From Melittangium boletus DSM 14713 (GTDB lineage: Bacteria > Myxococcota > Myxococcia > Myxococcales > Myxococcaceae), in assembly GCF_002305855.1 (NCBI RefSeq), contig NZ_CP022163.1, positions 4,402,292-4,466,291 on the forward strand: DNA of 64,000 bases, written 5' to 3'. Under the pieces are notes generated by a model. That model searched no databases. It was not told the origin of the DNA and saw nothing but the letters and a program-made list of their open reading frames with translations. Both the position numbers and the translations under genes were made by a program. Numbering within the stretch: position 1 is the first letter of the stretch; every line of letters begins with the position of its first letter. Shown here one piece after another: positions 17,872 through 25,915 of this stretch.

Positions 17872-20163
17872 CTAGAAGCGCACGCGGGCGGTCAGGTACG
17901 CGGTGCGCGCGGCGGCCGGCACGGCCTGACCCGAGTAGTACTGGTCGTAGTAGAGCTTGTTCGTGAGGTTGTTCACGTTGAGCTGCAGGTCGAGCTTGTC
18001 CCAGAGCGAGTAGCTGGCGAAGGCATCGAAGCGCCAGTAGTTGGGCACCTTGTTGAGCACCGCGGTCTCCGAGGCCGGGTTGTTCACGACCGTCACGTCC
18101 TGGTACACGGCGCCGCCTCCGAGGCTCAGCCGCTCGATGGGCTCGACCGTGGTCCACAGCGAGAAGCTGCGCTTGGGCGTGCTCGGCAGCGGCTGGCCCA
18201 CCAGGTACGCGTTGGGGTTCGCGAGGATCTCCGAGTCCAGGTGGGTGTAGTTGGCCAGCACCCGCCAGTAGCGGTTGATGGTGCCCGTCACGCCCAGGTT
18301 GAAGCCCTGCACCCGCTGCGCGCCATCGAGCACGAGCTGCGGCACGGACGGGTCGGCGCTGGCCACGCGCGCGTTGGTCTTCTCGATGCGGAACACCGAG
18401 CCCGTCACGCCCAGGCGCTCCTCGAGCAGTTCCGCCTTGGCGCCGATCTCGTAGATGCGGTTCTTCTCGGGGTCCACCGTGGCGTTGTTGTTGGCGAGCG
18501 TTCCCGCCTCGGCGGAGGGGTTGGCGGACGTGCCGTACATGGCGTAGACGCTCGTCTTCTCCAGCGGGTGGAGCACGAGTCCGAGCCGCCAGTTGAAGAG
18601 CGTGTCCTTGTTGTCCAGGTCCGTCTTCTCCCCCGTGGCGCTCACGGCCGAGTAGCGGGTGCGGAAGACGTCGACGCGCGCGGAGGCGAGCACCTCGACA
18701 TAGCGCGTGATCTCCAGCTGATCCGCCGCGTAGACGCCCACGTCCCACTGGCGGCTCGTGTTGTAGCCCGTGGACACGCGGCTCACCGAGGACAGGTCCG
18801 GCGCGGGGTCCGGGTCGAACAGGTCCGCGGGGAGGTTGGCGGTCGTCGAGCCCACCAGGTTGTTGCGGTCCTGATCCCTCGACTCGCGCGACAGCTCGAG
18901 CCCGATGTTCGCCGTGTGCTTGACGATGCCCGTGGTGAGCTCGCCGCGCAGGTCCGTCTGGTTGATGAGGTAGAGGTTGTCGGTGTTCGTCTCGAAGCGC
19001 TGCCGGCCGATCGTCAGCGGGTTGGTGGCCGGCGCGAGCCCGCGCGGGGCGGTGGGGCGGGCGAAGCGATCCACGCCGCCCAGGCGCAGCGTGTTGGTGA
19101 GCCGGGGGCTCGAGGCGCCGCCCTCGCCGAAGCGGTGCTGGAAGCGCGCGGTGCCCACGTGGGCATTCACCCGCTCGCGATCCTCGGCCTTCACGCCGTA
19201 CCAGGCGTCGCGGCGGACTCCGTAGCTGATGCCCACCGGATAGCCGTTGTAGTAGGGCTGGCCGTAGTCGGGGATGCTGGCCTCGTGCTGGTAGAAGTAG
19301 TCGACCTCCAGCGAGGTGTTCTGTGCCAGGGCCACGGCGAGCGAGGGCGCGAAGCCCACGCGATTCTCCTGCGTGTGATCGCGGCCCGCGACGTTGGCGC
19401 GCTGGCCGAGCAGGTTGACGCGCACCTGGACGCGCTCGCTCAGGGCCTCGTTGATGTCCGCCTCGAGACGGCCCGAGGGCGCCGTGCCGCCCGTGAGGCT
19501 CACGCTGCGCTGGGAGCGGCGCACGGGCTTCTTGGTGACGAGGTTGACGGCGCCGCCCGTGGAGCCCCGGCCGAAGAGCACGGCGGAAGGACCGAAGAAG
19601 ACCTCCACGCCGCCCAGGTTGAAGGTGTCGCGGGTGAACCAACCAAGGTCGCGCACGCCGTCACGGAACGTGTCCGTCTGTGCCGAGAAGCCGCGCAGGT
19701 TGAAGGTGTCTCCCTGCCGGCCGCCCTCGCCCGCGCTCACCGTGATGCCCGACACGTTGCGCAGCGCCTCGCGCACCGTCGTCGAGTACTGCTCCTCGAT
19801 GACCTGCTCGGGCACCACGCTGACGGACTGCGGCGTGTTGACCAGGGGCCGGGTGAGCCGGGGCAGGGCGCTCTCCTCGGCGTGGTAGCTCTTCTCCTCG
19901 GCGCTCTCCTGTACCTGCACCGTGGGCAGCACGAACGTGTTCTCCGTGCCCTTCGTGCTCGGAGCCTCCGGGGCGGGCGCGGTGCTCTCGGTCCGGGGCG
20001 CGTCCGGCGGAGGGGTGGACTCCTGGGCGAGCGCGCCTCCGGTGACCAGGGCCGACGCGAGGCCGACCGCCGCCGGGCCCACGGGCCACAAGGCGCCGCG
20101 GATGCCTCCAGAGAAACCCTTCGCCGAATGGATGCCAGTGGAGGTGTTGCGCTTGGATGACAT
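17872..20163 (-). CDS. TonB-dependent siderophore receptor
   Basis: A 763-residue outer-membrane receptor. The signal region (VGLASALVTGGALAQE) precedes a TonB box/plug segment (VLPTVQVQE; then TPQSVSVVPEQVIEEQYSTT, VREALRNVSGI, NLRGFSAQTDTFRDG and VFFGPSAVLFGRGSTGGAVN). The remainder is a 22-strand barrel type sequence ending in aromatic-tipped TARVRF. The plug hallmarks match siderophore receptors of the FhuA/FpvA-like class. The ATG at 20163 follows AAGGAC and gives a normal, somewhat long signal peptide. A Fur-type box lies at 20229-20243, about 65 bases upstream. The PepSY, TonB and PiuC genes upstream complete an iron acquisition block. Confidence 0.95.
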   Translation of the reverse strand: MSSKRNTSTGIHSAKGFSGGIRGALWPVGPAAVGLASALVTGGALAQESTPPPDAPRTESTAPAPEAPSTKGTENTFVLPTVQVQESAEEKSYHAEESALPRLTRPLVNTPQSVSVVPEQVIEEQYSTTVREALRNVSGITVSAGEGGRQGDTFNLRGFSAQTDTFRDGVRDLGWFTRDTFNLGGVEVFFGPSAVLFGRGSTGGAVNLVTKKPVRRSQRSVSLTGGTAPSGRLEADINEALSERVQVRVNLLGQRANVAGRDHTQENRVGFAPSLAVALAQNTSLEVDYFYQHEASIPDYGQPYYNGYPVGISYGVRRDAWYGVKAEDRERVNAHVGTARFQHRFGEGGASSPRLTNTLRLGGVDRFARPTAPRGLAPATNPLTIGRQRFETNTDNLYLINQTDLRGELTTGIVKHTANIGLELSRESRDQDRNNLVGSTTANLPADLFDPDPAPDLSSVSRVSTGYNTSRQWDVGVYAADQLEITRYVEVLASARVDVFRTRYSAVSATGEKTDLDNKDTLFNWRLGLVLHPLEKTSVYAMYGTSANPSAEAGTLANNNATVDPEKNRIYEIGAKAELLEERLGVTGSVFRIEKTNARVASADPSVPQLVLDGAQRVQGFNLGVTGTINRYWRVLANYTHLDSEILANPNAYLVGQPLPSTPKRSFSLWTTVEPIERLSLGGGAVYQDVTVVNNPASETAVLNKVPNYWRFDAFASYSLWDKLDLQLNVNNLTNKLYYDQYYSGQAVPAAARTAYLTARVRF

Positions 20164-20228
20164 GCTCGGTCCTTGTTCCTTCCGGGCGGAGGGCCGGTAC
20201 TCGGCGCCATCGGCCAATGACTTGAATT

Positions 20229-20243
20229 TGAGAATCATTCTCA
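20229..20243 (-). promoter_or_regulatory. Fur box upstream of the TonB-dependent receptor
   Basis: TGAGAATCATTCTCA is a 7-1-7 inverted repeat identical to the one before tonB. It matches the classical Fur 7-1-7 consensus and lies in the probable promoter of the receptor gene, predicting iron repression. Confidence 0.88.
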
Positions 20244-20317
20244 GTATTTGAGTCTGAAACGAAAAGCAATCCGCTTCGGACCCGGCGACTGTTTGTTTTT
20301 CTTCTGGTGGCAAACAT

Positions 20318-20386
20318 GCCCCCGCACCTTGCTGCGCGGGGGCCGGTCTGAGCCATACCGGGCGTGTTTGTCTTCAACGCCCGGTA
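20318..20386 (-). terminator. Two stem-loops after the PepSY gene
   Basis: TACCGGGCGT/ACGCCCGGTA (20356-20365 with 20377-20386) and GCCCCCGC/GCGGGGGC (20318-20325 with 20336-20343) are perfect inverted repeats directly downstream of the PepSY gene stop. No long T-tract follows; termination is inferred from position. Confidence 0.55.
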
Positions 20387-20397
20387 CGTGTGTGCCG

Positions 20398-21654
20398 TTA
20401 GACGCTGGGCTCGGTGCTTTCAGGGGCGGGCACGGTGGCGCGGGCGCGCCTCCACGCGAGGAAGCGCCGCCAGGACAAGGCGAAGCCCGTCCACACGAGG
20501 AAGAGCCCGCCCAGGGAGCCAAGGGCGGCGACGAGCTGGCCGGGCACGCCGAGTGCCTCGCCCGTGTGCAGGAAGCGCAGCCAGCGGCGCACCTGGCCCG
20601 CGGGGGAGATGTCCGAGAAGGCCTCCCGGCGCAGCACCTGGGCGGTGAAGGGATCCACCGACACCTGCGTGGACGCGAACAGGGGCCAGCCGTCCTGTTC
20701 CCGGATGGCGAAGGTGACGGCCGTGGGGCCTTCCTTGCGGGGACCCTGTCCCTTGGGGCGTCCCTCGCCCTGGGCTTGCGCGGGCGCGTTGCCCCGTGGC
20801 GGCCCTCCACCCCCCAGACGCAGGGTGATGTTCTCCCAGGCGGGCGTCTGCTTGCGCGCCTCGACGAGCAGCGCCTCGAGGGGGAGTGGCGGGGTGCCCG
20901 GAGCTGGCTCGGCGACCTTGACCACGGGGGGCGCTCCGGGACCCGAGGCGGCGGGGGGCGTTTCGCCCATGGAGGTGAAGACCAGGTTCGAGGCCCACTT
21001 GTAGGAGATGACCATGGCCGTCGCCGTCAGGACGATGAGCACGGGCAGCAGCCAGAAGCCGATCACGTTGTGCCAGTTCCAGTCGCGCGCCTTGCCCTTG
21101 AGTCCCCGCCGGAACCACAGCGAGGGCCGCACGGAGCGCCACGTCCACTTGCGCGGCCACCACAGGTAGAGGCCCGTCACACCGAGCAGCAGGAAGATGA
21201 AGTTGCTCGCGCCGGTGAGGGCCTTGCCCACGGGGCGGTTGTCCCCCTGGGCGCCGAGCCACCGGTGCCACTCCTCCATGAGGTGGAAGAACGAGCGCCA
21301 GCCCTGGGCGCCCCATTCGCGCACCTCGCCCGTGTAGGGGTCGACGTACACGCCGCTGTCGCGGCCGGTGCTCACCAGCACCACGGTGTCCGGCTCCGGG
21401 TACACCGTCACCCCCGTGGGAGGCGTTTCGGGCCGGGCGGCGCGTACGCGGGCGATCACCTCGTCGAGCGGCAGGCGGGGTGCGTCCGGCGCGGGGGCCT
21501 GGACCTTGCGCGTGTCACGCTCCGCCCAGTCGAGGATCTGATGCTCGAAGGCGAGCGCGACGCCCGTGAAGGACATGACGGCGATGATGAGCCCGGCGAG
21601 GACACCCGCGACGAGGTGCGGCCAGAAGATGACGTTGTGCAGGGTGAGGCGCAT
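20398..21654 (-). CDS. PepSY-associated transmembrane protein (iron-uptake type)
   Basis: A 418-residue inner-membrane protein. An N-terminal TM helix (FWPHLVAGVLAGLIIAVMSFTGVAL) is followed by a periplasmic loop, a second helix pair (FIFLLLGVTGLYLWWPRKW; VIGFWLLPVLIVLTATAMVISYKW), another periplasmic PepSY-like portion (ITLRLGG, TFAIREQDGWPLFASTQVSVDPFTAQV) and a last TM (LVAALGSLGGLFLVWTGFAL). Conserved histidines flank the helices (LHNVIFWPH, HLMEEWHRWL, WHNVIGF), as in PepSY_TM proteins proposed to reduce siderophore-bound ferric iron. It lies between tonB and the TonB-receptor, 48 bases after tonB, so is likely in the Fur-controlled tonB operon. Confidence 0.92.
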   Translation of the reverse strand: MRLTLHNVIFWPHLVAGVLAGLIIAVMSFTGVALAFEHQILDWAERDTRKVQAPAPDAPRLPLDEVIARVRAARPETPPTGVTVYPEPDTVVLVSTGRDSGVYVDPYTGEVREWGAQGWRSFFHLMEEWHRWLGAQGDNRPVGKALTGASNFIFLLLGVTGLYLWWPRKWTWRSVRPSLWFRRGLKGKARDWNWHNVIGFWLLPVLIVLTATAMVISYKWASNLVFTSMGETPPAASGPGAPPVVKVAEPAPGTPPLPLEALLVEARKQTPAWENITLRLGGGGPPRGNAPAQAQGEGRPKGQGPRKEGPTAVTFAIREQDGWPLFASTQVSVDPFTAQVLRREAFSDISPAGQVRRWLRFLHTGEALGVPGQLVAALGSLGGLFLVWTGFALSWRRFLAWRRARATVPAPESTEPSV

Positions 21655-21702
21655 GTCGGCTCGGACGAGGGCGGTGCCGGGGAGGAGTCCCAGCGCCGCG
21701 CC

Positions 21703-22545
21703 TCACTTCAAGGAGAACTGGACGGGAATCTCGACGATGACGCGCACGGGACGGCCCTGACGGCCGAGCGCGGGGGAGAAGCGCCACTGGCTGACGGCGG
21801 CCAGGGCGGCCTCGTCGAGCGCGGCCACGGAGCGCAGGACGCGCGGGCTGTCCGGCTCCACGCGTCCGTCCACGCCGATGATGAGGCGCACCAACACCAG
21901 CCCCTCGATGCCCTCGCTCCGGGCCCGCCGGGGGTAGTGGGGTTTGACCTGCTCGAGCACGCGCGGCGCCTGGGCCACCTGCTTGAGGTCGAGCGCGGTG
22001 CCACCCGTGGCGCCCACGAGTCCACCTTCCCGGCCTCCGAGGACGCCCCCGAGCACGCCATCGAGCGCGCTGGCCACGGAGGCCGCGTCCGCCGCCACGT
22101 CGGGCGGGGGCGTCGTCTCGGCGACGGCCTCCTCGGCGGGGGCCTCGGGCACGGGCTCGGCGGGAGGATCGGGCTGCTTCTCGACCCGGGGCGCCTCCAC
22201 GGGCATGGGCTTGTGGATCACCGGGCGCGGGGTATGGGCGCGGGCGCGGCGCTGGACGGGTTGGATCGCCCGGGTGGCCGTGGCGCTCGAGGCCGGAGGC
22301 GGCGGGGGCGCGAACTGGAAGAACACCAGCTCCGGCTCCTCGGGGCGCACGGGCTCGCGCGCGGGCGAGGAGGCCATGGCGAGCCCCGCGCCCACGAAGC
22401 CGGCGTGGACGAGCACCGCCAGCAGCAGGGCTCCGCCCCACCGGCTCCCCGAATCGCGGCCCTGGGGCGCCTCTCCCATGAGGAACAGCCGCTCGCGGGG
22501 CCCGGCGCTCTTCACGCCTTCTGGCTGCGTTTCGGGCAGTTCCAT
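21703..22545 (-). CDS. tonB: Energy transducer TonB
   Basis: A 280-residue TonB. One N-terminal TM helix (GGALLLAVLVHAGFVGAGLAM) contains the membrane His used to couple to ExbB/ExbD. A proline-rich periplasmic spacer (PEPVRPEEPELVFFQFAPPPPP, PPAEPVPEAPAEE) follows, then the C-terminal TonB domain (VKPHYPRRARSEGIEGLVLV, DSPRVLRSVAALDEAALAAV, WRFSPALGRQGRPVRV). No exbB/exbD are adjacent. The ATG at 22545 is only 9 bases from the Fur box, so the transcript may have a very short leader; an internal ATG at 22479 is an alternative. It is the first gene of a probable tonB-PepSY unit. Confidence 0.93.
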   Translation of the reverse strand: MELPETQPEGVKSAGPRERLFLMGEAPQGRDSGSRWGGALLLAVLVHAGFVGAGLAMASSPAREPVRPEEPELVFFQFAPPPPPASSATATRAIQPVQRRARAHTPRPVIHKPMPVEAPRVEKQPDPPAEPVPEAPAEEAVAETTPPPDVAADAASVASALDGVLGGVLGGREGGLVGATGGTALDLKQVAQAPRVLEQVKPHYPRRARSEGIEGLVLVRLIIGVDGRVEPDSPRVLRSVAALDEAALAAVSQWRFSPALGRQGRPVRVIVEIPVQFSLK

Positions 22546-22553
22546 GGGGAAAT

Positions 22554-22568
22554 TGAGAATCATTCTCA
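22554..22568 (-). promoter_or_regulatory. Fur box upstream of tonB
   Basis: TGAGAATCATTCTCA, identical to the box before the receptor gene. It is 9 bases from the tonB start, so Fur would occlude the promoter/start region directly. It matches the known 7-1-7 Fur pattern. Confidence 0.88.
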
Positions 22569-22678
22569 TTTTCTGGGCCAACGAAATATCCCACGTGCCG
22601 GGCTCCGTCAACACGGGGGGGTTGAATCACTCACGGGTGCTGCCCATTCAACTCGCGGTGGAGCCCGGAGCGGGTTCC

Positions 22679-23359
22679 TCAGGGCGTGGCCCATTGGCGC
22701 AAGAGGTTGTGGTAGACGCCCGTGAGCATGACGAGCGAGGGGCTCTGGGGCACCTCCTGGTTGAGCCGCACGATGGCCATGTCGAGGTCGAAGAGCAGGG
22801 CGCGCTGGGACACGTCGCGCACCATGCTCTGCACCCAGAAGAAGGAGGCGAGCCGCACGCCGCGCGTCACCGGGGTGACGTGGTGCAGGCTCGAGGCCGG
22901 GTAGACGATGAGGTCCCCCGCGGGCAGCTTCACCGAGTGGCTTCCGTAGGTGTCCTCCACCACCAGCTCGCCCCCGTCGTAGCTGTCCGGCTCGGACAGG
23001 AAGAGCGTGGCGGAGACGTCCGTGCGCAGGCGCTCGGCGGTGCCGGGAATGGGGCGGATGGCGTTGTCCACGTGCGAGCCGAACGCCATGCGTGTGTCGT
23101 AGCGGTTGAACAGCGGCGGGAAGACGCGCTGGGGCAGCACCGAGGAGATGAACAGGGGGCTGCGCTCCAGGCCCCGGAGCACCAGGTCTCCCAACTCCCG
23201 GGCCTCGGGGCTGTCCTCGGGCAGTTGCAGGTTGCGCTTCACCTGCGCGGATTGGTGGCCGGCGGTGCCGCGGCCGTCCTCCCATTTCGCCTGGGCGAAC
23301 ACCTCGCGGCAGCGGCTCACCTGCTCGGGCGTGAGGACCTGGGGGATGTGAACCATCAT
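22679..23359 (-). CDS. piuC: Fe(II)/2-oxoglutarate dioxygenase, PiuC/PKHD type
   Basis: A 226-residue double-stranded beta-helix oxygenase. The iron-binding H-x-D motif is in [12 protein letters not shown] and the distal His in [20 protein letters not shown], whose Arg would bind 2-oxoglutarate. Length and the N-terminal [14 protein letters not shown] and C-terminal YHNLLRQWA signatures match PiuC (PKHD-type hydroxylase), which in other bacteria is paired with siderophore receptors such as PiuA. It is 133 bases upstream of the tonB Fur box. The two adjacent Met residues leave the start ambiguous by one codon. Iron-repressed expression is expected from context. Confidence 0.93.
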   Translation of the reverse strand: MMVHIPQVLTPEQVSRCREVFAQAKWEDGRGTAGHQSAQVKRNLQLPEDSPEARELGDLVLRGLERSPLFISSVLPQRVFPPLFNRYDTRMAFGSHVDNAIRPIPGTAERLRTDVSATLFLSEPDSYDGGELVVEDTYGSHSVKLPAGDLIVYPASSLHHVTPVTRGVRLASFFWVQSMVRDVSQRALLFDLDMAIVRLNQEVPQSPSLVMLTGVYHNLLRQWATP

Positions 23360-23407
23360 AGGGGGCGTTCCTTCTCATCCCCGGACGCCCGCGGCAAGCC
23401 GCGCCCC

Positions 23408-25606
23408 CTACACGGGCTCGGAGCGGTGCTGCCGTGCGTCGTGCGCGGACGCGGCCGGGAGCACCACGGTCAGGGTGGTGCCGCGTCCCTCGCGGCTCGC
23501 CGCGCTCAGCGTGCCGCCCAGGCCCGTCACGATGGCGTAGCTCACCGACAGCCCCAGCCCCTTGCTCGAGGGGCTCGTGGTGCAGAAGGGCTCGAAGAGG
23601 CGCGCGAGCACTTCCTGGGGCATGCCCCGGCCCGTGTCCTGCACCTCCACCACCGCCTCGCCGGTGGGCGCCGTGTACGTCGCCACCCGGAGCACGGGGT
23701 TGGCCGTCTCCATGCCACTCATGGCCTGCGAGGCGTTGAGCAGCAGGTTGACGAACACCTGCCCGAGCCGCGCCTCGTCTCCCACCACGTCCGGCACCTC
23801 GTGGAAGTCCAGCTCCAGGCGGATGCGGTGGCGCAGCTCTCCGCGCATGATGTTCAGCGCGTGCTCGAGGATGGGCATCACCTCCACGGGCTGGCGGTGC
23901 TCCGGCGGCGCGCGCGACAGGGTGCGCAGGTCCTGGACGATCGTCTTGAGCCGTCCGGCGCCGTCGGCCGCCTCGACCAGGGCCTCGAGCACCTCGGCCA
24001 CGTCCCGGGAGAGGGGGTTGTCCTGCTCGCGCAGGGCCTCGCCCACCCGCTGCATCTCCTCGCGCGCGAAGCCGAGGTTGGCCAGCATGTACGCGAGGGG
24101 ATTGCCCATCTCATGGCCCACCGCCGCCGCGAGCGAGCCCAGCGCCGCCAGACGGTCCGCCTTGAGCTTGGACTCCACCCGCTTGCGCGCCGTCACGTTC
24201 TTGGCGAACACCCGCAGGCCCTCGGGATCCAACAGGGGCAGCAGCGTCAACTCCCAGTACTGCTCTCCCAGGTGGAGCACCGAGGGGACCTCGCCGGGCG
24301 GCTCCTGCTGGGCCCACGTGAGCGCCGCCTCCACGAGAGGGTGCAGGGGACCGCGCGCCAGCAGATCCGGAAACGCCAGGTGCGCCGCGGGGTTGGCGTA
24401 GCGCAGCACCCCCGTCGCTCCCACCTCCAGCATGGGCTCGGGGTGCAGGAGCGGGAAGGAGGCGAGCCGGTAGAGCGTCTCCTCCTGCGTGCGCAGCTCG
24501 GTGACGTCGCGCACGAGCAACGCCGTGGTGGCCTCCTCTGGACGGGACGCCTGGGCGCGCGCGGTGGCCTCGGCGGCGAACCAGCGCGTCTCGCCCTCCA
24601 CCTGGGCGCGGTACTCCACCCGGCCGCCGCCTCCGTCGAGCCGCGCCGAGCGCGCGAGCGCCACCAGGGGGCCCGCCGCGTCCATGCCGAACACCTCCGA
24701 GAGGGGCCGTCCCTCGGCCCACCGCACGTCCTGGCCGAAGGCCTCGCCCGTGGGCGTCCACAGCCGCAGGCACCGCTCGTTCGCGTCCAGCTCCGCGGCC
24801 AGGTACTCCGTCTGCCGCACGGGCGCGGGGTGGCGCCTGCGCGGGGCGCGTGAGGAGGCGAGCACGAAGCCCTCGCTGTCGAAGAGGCCCAGCAGGGGCT
24901 CCAGGCCTCCGGTCCGGCCCGTCAGCGAGGTGAGGATGGACACCAGCGCGGCCGCGTCCCGCTCCGGCAGGCGCGAGGTGAGGATGAGCCCGTCGGCGGG
25001 CGTGGACCCGGTATAGGCGAAGGGCATGAGCCGCCGCTCGTCGGTGCCCACGTGCTCGGCCATGTAGGCGCGCACGGTGTTCTCCTCCGGGTGGCTCGTG
25101 TAGATGGCGGTCAGGTCCGCCTCGCCAGAGAGCACCGCGAGCAGTGCCTTGCGGTAGGTGCCGAAGAAGCGCTCCTCGGAGAAGGTCTCCGCCAGGCTCA
25201 GGCCTCGCTCGGAGAGGTAGCGGATGGGCAGCAGGTAGCCGCCCGTGGTGCGTGGCGCCACCCAGGCGGCGCGCATGCCCTGGAGCTTGTCGAGGGAGAG
25301 CGGATGCTCCGCCCGGCACACGAGCGCCGCGTGATAGTCGCTCCGGCCAGCCCGCACCGCCCGTAACACCGCCCGGGCGCGGGGCTCGTAGGCCGTGCAC
25401 TGATCGGCGGTCCCCCAGATCAGGTCCGCCCGCTCCTCGGCGAGCTCCTTTTCCAGGGCCTCGAAGGAGGGGGCGAGCTCCACCACCACCGCGCGGCCCA
25501 GGCGTTGGGTGAGCGCCCGGCCGAATAGCTCGGCGCGGACATGCTCCTTCACCTCGCCCAGGGTGGGTGGAAGGACAAAGCGGATCGGCGTGGCGGAAAC
25601 GCTCAC
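23408..25606 (-). CDS. Histidine kinase with N-terminal PhnD-like and PAS domains
   Basis: A 732-residue sensor kinase. Residues ~5-240 resemble a periplasmic phosphonate/PhnD-type binding protein (ADLIWGTADQCTAYEP, YLLPIRYLSERGL, ADLTAIYTSHPEE), yet there is no signal peptide or TM segment, so it should be cytosolic. Two PAS-like regions follow (~270-370 and ~385-475). HisKA contains GHEMGNP with phosphoacceptor His498. The ATPase has N-box LLLNASQAM (621-629), G1 DTGRGMP (657-663) and G2 GLGLS (683-687). No receiver is attached and no response regulator is adjacent, so it is an orphan kinase. The first 230 residues may sense a cytoplasmic oxyanion or other small ligand; this is inference. 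Confidence 0.93.
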   Translation of the reverse strand: MSVSATPIRFVLPPTLGEVKEHVRAELFGRALTQRLGRAVVVELAPSFEALEKELAEERADLIWGTADQCTAYEPRARAVLRAVRAGRSDYHAALVCRAEHPLSLDKLQGMRAAWVAPRTTGGYLLPIRYLSERGLSLAETFSEERFFGTYRKALLAVLSGEADLTAIYTSHPEENTVRAYMAEHVGTDERRLMPFAYTGSTPADGLILTSRLPERDAAALVSILTSLTGRTGGLEPLLGLFDSEGFVLASSRAPRRRHPAPVRQTEYLAAELDANERCLRLWTPTGEAFGQDVRWAEGRPLSEVFGMDAAGPLVALARSARLDGGGGRVEYRAQVEGETRWFAAEATARAQASRPEEATTALLVRDVTELRTQEETLYRLASFPLLHPEPMLEVGATGVLRYANPAAHLAFPDLLARGPLHPLVEAALTWAQQEPPGEVPSVLHLGEQYWELTLLPLLDPEGLRVFAKNVTARKRVESKLKADRLAALGSLAAAVGHEMGNPLAYMLANLGFAREEMQRVGEALREQDNPLSRDVAEVLEALVEAADGAGRLKTIVQDLRTLSRAPPEHRQPVEVMPILEHALNIMRGELRHRIRLELDFHEVPDVVGDEARLGQVFVNLLLNASQAMSGMETANPVLRVATYTAPTGEAVVEVQDTGRGMPQEVLARLFEPFCTTSPSSKGLGLSVSYAIVTGLGGTLSAASREGRGTTLTVVLPAASAHDARQHRSEPV

Positions 25607-25915
25607 GTGGCCTCCTGGCTTGGCCGGAAAAACAGTATCCCCCCCGGCATATTGCCCTCAAAGCATGCCGGACATTCCATAAGCGTGCATCTCGTCCTGC
25701 CCCAGTCGCACAAATGGCAACATCTGTATCGTCCGACAGTGAAGGCAAACTTTTACCCACATCCTCCGACGCCTCATGACGGGCAGGCCGGAACCACCCT
25801 CCAGGTCTGTCGTACGTTGGGTGATAAACCCTTGGAATCATAAAGGAATACGGCGCCATCCATGTCAGACCCGGCGGGTAGAACCGCCGCCCTCGTGACA
25901 GGAGTGGGATGGCGT
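25607..25915. promoter_or_regulatory. Divergent promoter region
   Basis: About 310 bases between the divergent histidine kinase and Kelch genes, noticeably more AT-rich than the surroundings. It should hold both promoters. I cannot place a -10/-35 pair with confidence. Confidence 0.4.

Noticed and set aside
16037..19642. 1201-residue frame on the minus strand spanning kinase and TonB receptor
   Set aside because: Overlaps two clear genes in another frame; product is Arg/Pro/Ala-rich noise.
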